NCBI GenBank assembly: GCA_005406025.1
Contig: BGZK01001419.1
Location: 1-64,000 of the forward strand
DNA from: Eumeta japonica
Taxonomy: Eukaryota; Arthropoda; Insecta; Lepidoptera; Psychidae
DNA: 64,000 bases
Direction of reading: 5' to 3'
Part shown: piece after piece, positions 27,701-39,700 of the stretch
Position numbering within the stretch: the first letter of the stretch is position 1
Layout: the number at the start of each line of letters is the position of its first letter
Notes under the pieces: model-generated
Told to the model about the DNA's origin: nothing
The model's input: only the letters and a program-made list of their open reading frames with translations
Database searches by the model: none
Position numbers and translations under genes: made by a program

Positions 27701-30700
27701 AAACTTAAATATTACTCGCACAGCTCTGCGACTTGCGTAGATACACATACAAACACCGTTAGTTCAATATATCTTCAGACTTGACTTTCACAAAAAATCT
27801 CACTGTATTCCTTAATGTAATCGGCCGTTTAAACTGGGGTAAGAACGAGATTAAGATCTGGAAATGTGGTTAACTGTGAAGCTTCCGAAGAATGACACGA
27901 CTCTTTGTAACGCAAACCATTTAGTAAAACAGTCTAGTTTAAATTTATACATCGACCATCACGGAATGCACCGAGTCAGTGTGTTCCGACATATCATTAA
28001 TCTATATATTAAATACGTTTGTTGGACGTGTTACGTTCACGAAAAACGTGTACATCAATAATTAAATTAAAGTACCAAATTACACTTCGAACAAATTGAC
28101 CGCACGTCGACACACCGATCGAGCGGACTGGGTTTGTTTCGCAATCGATTTACGAAAGGATAATCGTTCTCAAACAAAATCGTACGTGACTTCGTATGAG
28201 CACGTAGACGTACAACGATTTTGCTTTTTCACATTTCAAATTAATAAACCGGATTGAGCTTCAAAGCACACCATTAAAGTTATTATTATAAGGGAACGGC
28301 AATGTTTTTATCTTCCTTAGGGATATCACTTTCGAGATTTGAGTTATCCAAATTCCACTGCACTTAAATATTAAACCTATAAGCTATCAATAACAAGTAT
28401 TAAAAAAGGTCTTAATAAATAGGAATCGATATACCCGTCTGCTAAACAGGAGACGCGAGGAGAAGCCTCGACGGCTTGTACGACCGCTTCGTGACTCACG
28501 TTAGGTAGAAATCATGAATCTGCTGTAACAGAAAATTTTAACGCCGTTATGGAGCCTGCGTATTAAAGAGACCGAGCGGAATCTCTTACGACACCCGGCT
28601 CGTGTGGGGAACACGGCCGGCACACTCTTAAGTCAAATTAGTGCTCAGTGGTGGAAAGTGTAGTGCATGATGTTAACTTACAGGGTACCATCCATAAAGA
28701 ATGTCATTCTATTTTGGTCCCTTTCACCACTTTCTCACTTTTGAAAAACTCCACAGTGTCTTTTAAATTGGCAGACTAATATTGACTTATTAGAATCTTA
28801 TCTATGATTAACAAACGGATGCCTTTTAAAAGTAGAGCGCATCTTAAATTTAGAAATGATTCTATGGTCGAGCTATGGTGTACTTTCTGATCGTTTGTAA
28901 CGAGCAATGTCCGATGCTACTTTTCCGCTCAGACGTTATTAATTTCGCTATGGACATATGAGTATTTTATTCAGTGGTGTTGATACGAAAATAATAATTC
29001 TAAAGTTAAACGCGTATGCAATGTGCCTTTTTGTGTTGATTTCAGGCATTACAAATTATTTATTTTGACATACATTCACTAAATGAATTTGACCCTAAAA
29101 GGAAGTTGGCTTTTAGTTGTATTAAAGAACGTTTTGGGTATTAATTATGGCGTTGGTTGGTGAGATCAAAACGTAATGAACATTCATGTTTAAATTTATT
29201 CTTTTGTACTTATCTGGAACACTAAGTCGATTTCCTCTTTACATGAAAGAGACAGATTAGGGAAAACCATTCCGTTGGTTACTAGTAGAGGAAAGAGCTC
29301 CAATATCTACCATTTTCGAAGCTCTAAACCTCACTTTTACTTATCGGATTAGGTAAGGATTGACGAGGTTTCTTTTATTATAATAGCCTGAAATACGTTT
29401 ACACTCTGATGAGTGGAAACTCAAGGTAGCAAAGTGTTGTGTATAGTAATTTGGCATTTCGGTTTGAGTGTAATGAACCTGACAATATTTGAAGGTAGAC
29501 TGCGACATTTCACTACCAAACCATGATTAATTCGTCAACACCACCGTATCTAAACCTTTTTCTTTGAAAATATTTTCTCTATTATCTTTATTAACTCATT
29601 TGATTTTTAGGGTTCCGTACCTCCAAATGAAAAAAAGAAACCCTTGTAGGATCACCCGTGTGTTTGTCTATCTATCCGGTTGTCACAGCCAATTTACTTC
29701 GAGTCTACAGAACCGATTAAGTTGACATTTGACAAACCCAATGAGTGATCCAAACACATACACGTCATTCAATGAATCTAAAATATGACGCTCACATTTT
29801 ATAAAGGATAAATTAGAAAATTAAATAAAATAAAAATTAAAAGTGTGGCACTCGGGGACTGCTGCGATAAAGCTATTTGCATAGCATTTTTTATCAACTT
29901 ATGTAATTATAATTATTTATTTATTTATGCAGTATATTTTTTCTTTGATATTAATTCAAGTTTTTCATCACATTCTTCATTAATAAATGAACTTTGTTTA
30001 TTCATATTTAAAACACTTATACACAAATTTTACGCGTATAGCTTTCATCAGCAACTGCTATTCAGTGTTGTACATAGGTACACCTATGTATACATACATA
30101 CCTACATGTATACTTACGGGGCACAAGCGGTGAGTGTGGCATTATGAAGATATGATAGGTACCTATACACCTATATACTTTCTCACAAACAGCTGCTTAC
30201 GTATTCGTCCGATTTCGGAGCAGCTCGTCTCGATCCGTGCGAGCTTCGTACAGTCGTACCATATACATACCCGTTAAGCGAACGCTCGGCCGAGCTACAT
30301 GGTAGGCGGAGTGGGGGGTGTTAGGTTTTATTTTTGTTACGGAATTTCTTGATTCGTTCGCCGAGCTCAAATCCCGCGATAAAGGCTATGCAATAGCTTA
30401 AAAAACCTTTGGAAACCGTACCTTGTGATATACAAAACGAAAACAAATGTAATTTTTTTCATATAATATTATAGTAAATAGTTTTAAAGTTATTTGAGAA
30501 AATTGACTATTCCCCCTTATCTCTAAAATTACTCCACTTAATTTTTTAAGAAAAATACAGAAAATGGTACTTTACTTACAGATTATAGGAAAATCAATAA
30601 GAATATGCAGTATGAACTGACACTGACTACAAGTAGGTACGTGAGTGCACACTTAATGTGTAGCAGTTTATTTATTTATTTTTTATTTTTGCTCTATCAT

Positions 30701-33700
30701 AAAAGCAGTAATATATATAAGCGTCGAATTTATAGTGATCATAGCGCAAAGTTAAGGAATACAATAAATAAAAGTCGGTTAAGTGTCAGGGGAGCTCGTG
30801 CTGAATATCCGCAAATTATTGAATTAAAATTCAACATAATTACGAGTAGATTGTGTTGTAGTACGGGACCCCCGGTGCATTAGACCCACTCGCACTGGGC
30901 TTGTTTTTTTTCTAATGTAACTAGATTTATCAGAAATAAAACCCTATTGAATATGAGCTGTTTCAAGTTTGTAATTTTTTTATTATACATAATTTATTTC
31001 GTTCCCTAATTTTGCCTTTTATTAATATTTAAGATCATATATTAATATATTAACATTGAATATTTATTAGCATTCTTTGTGGCGTGTACTTTGGAAATTT
31101 CCAATTTTTTTTTTAATGCGACCTAACTTTTAATAGCGCTTTCAGAAATAATTAAAACTTTGTTTTTGCATATAACTTGTATTTTTCATAATCTAGTTGT
31201 TAGCATTTGAATACAGTTCGTTTATCAATATTTCAATTGCGTCCTCAGACCCCCGCACGTCGAGCTGGTGGCTGATGTCGGGCCCGGGGCCGCTGCTGAC
31301 CATCCTCGCCACGTACCTATATTTCTGTCTGTCCATCGGGCCCCGCTACATGAGGGACCGCAAGCCGTACAATCTCAAGAACACAATTATAGTTTACAAC
31401 GTCAGCCAAGTCGTGATGAGCATATTTTTGGTTTACGAGGTTGGTGAGATTATTTCATTTAATCATATAAATATTTTAAGTCATTATATATATATATATA
31501 TGTGTATATCTACTTAAATATTCTAAACGAGTACTCGAGACAAAGTTCTTTAGGCTAGATATATTACTATTAAACTATAGCTACTAGGATAAGAATCGGT
31601 GTCATGATAATAGTTATATTTATTATAATAACAATATATCGATAAAAGAAATTTATCACGATTGTTACAAGATATGTTGCTGACACCGGAAAAGACGAGG
31701 AAACAATCTAATGCTAACAGAAGACAAAATAAATAGATAAAAAAATTCTCTAAAACGATTGATCGTGCAGGCTATCTTTGAAACTTTGAGCGGAAAGTTA
31801 TCGCTATGATCCTTATCGATGTGTTTTTGAGCTCCGTGAGTTATAAATATTGTTTAGGAGTGCTTCACATCAAAAATTCGGATCACGATTAACACTTCTG
31901 GCCATCTTTGAAACTTCTTGGTACTTTTGAGCTCGGTGTTAAAATTAAAGAAGCAGTAAATCATTCAGCTCATCACGCTCAAAAGATCGATTTTATTGCC
32001 TATTCACGCTCTCCGAGCTCAAAAATATAGTTAAAATTCATTTTAAGCTCCTGCAACTCAAAAATTTATATGTATGTTAAAAAATTTTTCTTTTTTTATT
32101 ATTTTTCAACTAAAATATATTTGAAACACGTTGTTAAATTGTGATCTGCTTTATAACATCGATACAGTTTTTTAAACGTAAAAATATAACGAGTACCAAA
32201 TAAATATCTTTGAAAAACAAACATTTTTGAAAAAACCCTTTTTATCGATATTTCTAATGATATCTCTCGAATCTCTCGAAATCGATATCTCCCTTTTTAA
32301 TGATATCTCTCGAACAAACCGACCGGTTTAGATGTAATTTACGACATTCGAAACTGTTTCTTAAAAATAACTAGTTAGATTTTAGAATTTATCTGCAGAG
32401 TAGTTTAAAAAAATATTCAAAAAAAGAGTTTATTTTTTTTTCCCAACGATACCTTTTAAACAAATTAACCAATTTTGATGAATTTAGCAACGATCGACGT
32501 TGTTTTGTAACGAGAATAACTTAATATATTTTGGGATCTATCGGTAAAGCAGTTTAGATAATATTGTAAAAAACACTTTTTTTTTTAATTATCACCAGTG
32601 ATATCTCTTAAACAAAACAATCGCTTTTTATGCACTTTACGGCAGTTGGTGCAAGTGTTTGGAGAAAAGAGCTGATTAGATTTTAGTGTAGATCGGAAGA
32701 GTAATCTAAAAGTAGTTTCAAAAAAAGCTTTTTCTGATATCTTTATTTTTGAGATTCCTCAAGATATACTGGACAAAATTAATTCAACGTTCCAGGAAGT
32801 CTAAGTTGAATAGATTATTTTCAAATGTCTTATACTACGTTTCGATCGGTTAATCCGTTCAAAAGTTATTCCACGTACGAACAACCGCGCGCACACGCGC
32901 ACGCACGCGCACTCACACACACGCAAAGTCATCAAATAGATTCTTAGTGTCATAAAATATCGAGATCTGGTGAAAACTCAATCTTCGAAAATCGGTGTGA
33001 AAATAGTAACTTCCCAATTTTTTTTTAATTTTCGATTTTTATAGCGGAAAGTTAAAAAAAAAGAATATAAGGAAAAAAAGCATGAAGAAATTCCACGCGC
33101 TACAAAGTTTTAAGAACAATGCTAGCACTTTGTACTTGTCATTATTTAATGCTGAAATATCTGAAATTTGTTGAGAAATTTCGCTCTTAGGTCCGTATTA
33201 ACAAACATCACTCAAATCATGCGAAATCTCAAGAAGTAATGTGGGAGCAAGACATATATTATTTTTCATAGCGAAACAATATAACTGTCTCGCTCTTTCT
33301 ACTCCCAAGATGAAACCTGCACCTCAGTGTGCTATACTAATACGAATATTATTCTCGCTTCCGTCACTCTAAGGTATATTCTATAACAAGAATGATTTGC
33401 AAGGCCATACAACTAAGACTGAACATAAATTTTCCAATGATTTCATTTTTTATTAGGAAAAATGCAAAAGATATAGGAACGAAGTTCCTTACGGCGGGCT
33501 TGAAGGAGATAGGGATTTTGCTGCGCGACCAAACTGAAAAAAATGTGATAGTAAAACCGTAAGAAAAAGTCCGTGGAATAAAACCGTTAAATGAGACGTG
33601 TGCAGGTGCGACAGTCGTATACACAAGCGAGTAGTGTATTATACCTTTCTCTTTCCCCCTCTTTCTTTTCGTTCTCTCATCCCTTCTCTCTCTATTACCA

Positions 33701-36700
33701 CTCCACCCCGCCAATGCGTAGTATATACTCATGAATTCATGGACAAGCACGTGGCTAATATTCACATTATAGATACATTTTACTTGTGAGTAGTCACGTT
33801 TATTTTCATACAATTTCAAATCGTCAAAACAATAATAAATATAGTAACAATGGCAAGTGAACTAACAAATGACTTGAATGCAATTGACAGTGATAATAAT
33901 GGGAAATTATTCTATTTCTATGTAATTTTGTGTTGGCAAACAAAAATAAAGAGACATATTTTGTTATTTTAGTTGATAATTTGAATTACAATTTTTTTTT
34001 TTATTTTACGTAATTTATTTTATTTCTTAAAATACTGAATTTCCTGAATACTTTCCTGTACTTAAATAAAAACTAATCAGCAAAATTTAAGAGAAAAATC
34101 AAGAAAACCTACATAAAATTGAGCACGATTTTTTTTTGCAAATTGTGTCGATTCTACATTAGCCGAAGGAACTTCGTTCCTACCTGGTATCCCACGACAC
34201 CACATTGTCTTTTTTGCTTTTTTTTTTGCATTGTAATCATGATGTGGCATTTTTAGATTTTCTTAACTTTGTATTATTAGAGTAAGACTCTTGACGTATA
34301 GGAATATGGCTGCTATAATTTACTAAATCATGTGAAATACTAGTTGTCAACGTCAAGAGTCAATAATAAACTGCGATCAACAATAAGTATTGTTAAATAA
34401 TATATACTCTGAGACTGTTATTTTAATTACAAATTCTGTACTTGTTGCATGCAGTGCATATCGGTAGCAATACTTTAATTGTCATCAGATTAAAGTTCCA
34501 GCTAAAGCAATTCAAAGGAACATATAGTATAATATATGAATAAAAAACGTTAAATTTTGAGTCAAAAATAGATTTTCTTCTTCATTTTTTTAATTTATTT
34601 TATCCCACATTTTTTATTTATTGAGTAATTATAACTTTATGATTCGTTTAGCTACTTTACATGTGGATTAGGCCATGATTAAAAAAATCGGCCAATCATC
34701 TCCTGCACTTTTATACGGAGCAAGTAGCAGTTTCGATCGCTAATTTATTATCCACTGGTAATCATTACAGGGTGTTTACATTCTTAGTTGAAGTGCATCT
34801 ACCAAAGTTCTACAAATCATACACATTACACTTTTATTTATTTCCACAATAAATTAATTTCCTCTTTTTCTACTATTATCACTAGGTGTTCTGATGTTTC
34901 CTATCGCAATAATGACGTTTGAAATATATAAAGGAATGAAAATATGTAGGCATATGATAACTACCATACGCAAAAACTTAAACAATTAAAAAATGTCTTC
35001 AAATGCACTGTGCGTGGCTATAATATTTCAGGGCTTCCCTCGATTTTTTAGAATCTCATTAGATTCTGTTTTGGTGACTATGGGACCACCTCGAGACCTT
35101 CAAATAAAACAAAATTTAGAAATCGATCCACAATTGACGAAATTATCGCAAAATGTACATAAAAAACAAATGCATACAGACGAATACAGAACCTCTTCTT
35201 TTTTTTTAAGTCAGTTAATGAAACAAATGAAAAATTAACAAATAAAGTCTGGCGCTGAATAGGGCTACTCCAAAAACTTAACATCAAAAATTAACTATCG
35301 TTGAAATACATAGAAATCCTGAAAAGGACCAAATTCGAATCAAAACTTTTCCAATATCACCAAATTTAATTGTAAATATCCATATTATCATCCAGGTGTG
35401 CGGGTGAGAAACTAGTTCTTATTCTTTTAATTATACAGATTAAATATTAGATCGGAAGAAAACCTTTTTTGTATTCTATAAGTAAATAATTTCAGTATAA
35501 AATTTCTTTCATAGTGCTATTTGTATCTGGCTAGTTTTGATACCATTTAATAGATGACATTTAAAAAAAAAGTAAAATGAAAAGTAAAACCAGTTTTGCG
35601 CCATTTTCTATTGTTTTTCTGTTCACCAAAGACAATGAATACAATGTTAAAATTCCACACTTTTTGAAATTTGCTACAAAAAGGGAAAAATGCGACTCAA
35701 GCCACGAAAAAAATGTGTGACGTTTATGGACCTAATGAAATATCGTTAAGAGTAGCACCGAATTAGTTTAAACGTTTTCAGTCCGGTAATTTTGATGTCA
35801 AAGATAAACCTCGTTCTAGTCGACTTGTTATGGATAAATTCGACGCCATTTTTTAAAAGTAGAGCCTGATTGACATATTAGTTTTTACGACATAGCTAAA
35901 GAACTGGTAATTGACAACAAACCAGTTTTGTCCCATTGATAAAAGCTGTACATACAAAAAAGCTCGATACTGGGGTCCCTCGCGAGCTCCCTGAAAGAAA
36001 TCTAATGAATCGTGTAGGTCCTCATTTGCCATTCTCTATTAAAACGATGGTGATGTAATGTGTAATGAATTACCTAGGGCAAGAACATGCGAAAAAGATC
36101 ACGCTTAAAAGGCAAGCAAACTCCACAAACTATAGCGAAACCGGATTAACTAGTAATAAGTTCATACTATTTGTGTGGTGGGATCAATTCGGATCTCTAC
36201 TGCCAACAGCTGATGAGACTCGAGCGAGAAGTAGAGAGAGAGAGAGAATTGATCAACAGAATGGATGTGGTTTTTCAACATGATAATTTCAGACCATACA
36301 CACATTTAGCCACTCAGTAAATATTAAGAGACTATGGTTGGGAAGTGTTAACGCCTACACCATGTAGCCCTGACCTTGCGCCTTCAGATTTTCACCTGTT
36401 TCGGTCTCTCCAGAATTCTTTAGGTAGTATTAGGTTAGCATCAAGAGAGGACTGTCAAGACTATTTAAATTATTGTGTTTAATTCAATTTCATTCTGTGA
36501 AAAAGTAGTACTGGGAAAAGGACAAAGAAAACTTTTCATATTTCGCCATTCACTATGGCGCATTAAATCTGTGAGGTAACATTTTCAAATGTTGCCGAAT
36601 ATGTTTTGTTAGTGTAAATTTGAGTTTATGGCATAATAAAAGGATGTTTCTTTTGTACTGTTAAAAAGAGTGTCATTAAGACAATGTCCGAAGATGGCTA

Positions 36701-39700
36701 AAAATTTAGAATTTCGCTACCCTTCCTCTGAACAGATGCCTACAGCACTACGGCGTCCGCTAGGTGGCGCGTGGTGAGCAACTTGGCGCAATACAAAGAC
36801 AGTATAAATAATGCTGCATATAATAAATTCGGATTCAATAAGCGGAAGCACAAAATTAAAATTATTTTTTGAAGTATACTGAATACATTAAAAAATAGTT
36901 GTTATAAGTTTGTTTCTATCATGAATCCTTTTGGTCTGGAATATGTAAGATGTTTATAATTTTTTGTCTAAAACAGAAAGATTTTTCTGTATATTTTTAT
37001 TACAGAAATTGACAATATTACAGAAATTCAGTTTCAAAACTTTATAATATTTTAAAAAAATTGTCACCAAAAAGATTGTACGCCTGTGTGATATGTGAAT
37101 TTACAGTAATATGTATGTTACTGTAAATTCACATACAAAGAATATTTTTTCAGATGAGTTGAAATAAACACGCATACTGTGCTTAAAATATTCAAGAATT
37201 TTAGGGTGATTCAAACAATAAATGGGCTTTGCCAAACACAAAAGTTTCTTGGCTCATGGATACCCCAGTGAAAATAAAAATGCATTTCATTCTTAATTAT
37301 TTACGATCGCTAATAATTTTTCTGCAGCCGGCACCGACGTCGACATTGTTTACGATCTAAAACGACGATTTTAAAATGCACTTTAAATCAACGGCATAAA
37401 TTAGGCTCATAACATTCATTAGCCACTAATTCTGAAATGAATGAAATAAAAAAATAGTAAAACCCAATGAGCATGCTTTAAGCTCTCGTGCCATACGTAT
37501 GTTGTTTAAATTAGAGGTTTATGATAACATGTGAGCTTTTCACCAAAAAACCTCTTTTTTGTTTTTATTTTAAATAGTCTTATAGTAAACTTGAATCAAA
37601 AAAAAGATAGGTAATTTCATATTTATTAGACATCATAATGCAAAAAATAAATAACTTAACGCTCAATATCAACCTCTATTTTAGATATTTAAGCGAAATT
37701 GCGGATCAAAACATGAATAACTGCGAGTTAAAAAATTCAATTACAGCTAATCGGTACTATATCAAGCTATGATTTTCAATACTGTTATTCCCAATCGATT
37801 AGTGATGAGATTGAAAAAGAAATTAAGTTTAAAAGTTAAATAGTTTTTTAGTTATCGTGATTACACAGGATTTTCGGGCGACAGTAGAAGCATACCTACG
37901 CTTAAGTCATGCAATTCTTTGATATGAGCCATTATAAACCAAGAGGTGTTGAAGAAAGGTTTTATTTATGTTGTAACTGTAAACGGTCGTCCTTGTAAAT
38001 GGACGCATGTGTTTGAAAATGATTTCGTATTTCCACATTAATTTAATTTCTTTTTATAAAAACAATTACTACTCTATATTATAAACCCTAACCTTTTGCT
38101 TTATACCATCTATTTTTTTTTTAATTTTCCAATAGCTGTAACGAATTGTATTTAGTGTATTTTTCCGGCGAATAATTATAGACAGATTTAATGGAACACG
38201 AATGTAAATGATTTTCAAAACGTACTATTACACGGCTTTTGTATTAGTTTATTTTAAATTTATTAACTTTTTAAAACACAAGTTTTTCAAGTAGGCCTAT
38301 AGTTGTAGATAACTTCAGCGTATTGAAGTACAAGCTATATTTTACGAGATATTACCAGTCAAAAGTATGTTATGTGCTGTGTCTCAACAGCAAAAATATA
38401 AAATTATTAAGGTTTGTGACGAGACGTACGCTAGTGCGTACGCGTACGAACCATGCTCAAGTAGTTTTTTTAAGATGTCCGAACTATGGACGGCGTTTTT
38501 TGTTTGTTTTTTTTTATACTTGTTTGCAAATGCTATAGAGCTTCTAACCTCTGACATACAAAGTATTTGTTTCAATTTAATTATTGTAGGAGTCGTTAAC
38601 ATATGCGCATAACGAATGTTGTTTGTTTCTAATTCTAGGGGCTGGTAGCAGGCTGGTGGGAAGACTACAGCTTCACATGTCAACCTGTCGATTATTCTGA
38701 CTCACCGAAAGCGAAAAGGGTAAGAGAAAATCTCCATTAAAGCTAAAAAAATTAAGTTATTCTTAAATCTTATTTATTTCAATTCCATTAATACGAAAGA
38801 TTATAAAAATACTCCATTTAACATTTCATATATTTTACACCTATTTATGAAAAATGTTATTTAAAAAAAACAACGTATATGAAAATGATTATTTATTGAA
38901 ATTGATTAAAAAACACCGGACTAGGAGTCGTATCTGACATATTGTATTGTGTGACATTTGACAGGCATGTCTATTGGTGGTGGTCTGTGGCTGCTGGTAA
39001 GAAAGAATGGTTTCGTCGTTCTTTTACCATTGTATGACAGCGGTTCACTTAACCAGGTTGTGTCGGTTGTTTTTAACACTCCTTATACCCTGGTGGATGT
39101 GACTGTCTGCAATCTCTTGAGGATGTGCCTAGTTGCCATGAAACGTAGTAAAAATTATCTTTATAACGATTGAGAGAACAAAATTATTATAAAAAATAAA
39201 ATTAACACTTGCTTAAATGTTCAATATCTGTCAATCCTCTCGAATCAATATTCAATTCTTTGGATAGAGATTCGTAGTGGAGAGGCAGATACGAGGGTCA
39301 GCGGTGGGTTGCATGCTGCATGTTAAAGCATGTTGCAGGCAAGCGTCATATCTTAAAGCTCTAAATTTAAATTATTTTTCGAATATCGGAACTTATGCAA
39401 ATCTTATTTTTTCATAGCGTCAAATTAACTTAATGCTATGAAATTAACGATGTATAGAAAAATGTATTAATACAACATTTTTCATTACATCGATCTACAT
39501 CACGCCTTGTACTCCAACTGCAAATATCAATTTGTAATACTAAAAAAAATATTTCTTTAACTTTCTGCTCTTAAATTTTATTAATTTTAATAAAACTGGG
39601 AAGTTACTGTTTTCACCCCGATTTACGAAAATCTAGTTTCTACCTGATTTTGACGTTTTAGAGTCCTAGGAATCTATTTCGACCGTTTCCGGTATGATTT

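Larger units (their letters stand above)
9800..31248 (+). other. Elongase intron 1 (21.4 kb), transposon-rich
   Basis: A GTGAGT donor and a TTGCGTCCTCAG acceptor bound it. It contains two mariner relics, an endonuclease fragment, a long-TIR element, dispersed lepidopteran repeats and several GC-rich islands (11800-11960, 18480-18740, 21700-21975, 24170-24330, 27240-27430). Between these it is AT-rich and I see no further protein-coding exon. Confidence 0.75.
31440..38638 (+). other. Elongase intron 2 (7.2 kb)
   Basis: It holds an AT microsatellite (31484-31500), a long dispersed repeat in + orientation (31740-33060), a stretch with repeated GGAACGAAGTTCC words (33473 and 34169), a mariner relic (35450-36560) and an 18-bp hairpin (37092-37135). 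No other exon was recognised. The 151-codon minus-strand open frame at 33364-33819 looks non-coding. Confidence 0.7.

Noticed and set aside
33364..33819. 151-codon minus-strand open frame
   Set aside because: It overlaps a pyrimidine-rich tract and a dispersed repeat. The composition is low-complexity, no motif is recognised, and it lies inside an intron of the elongase.
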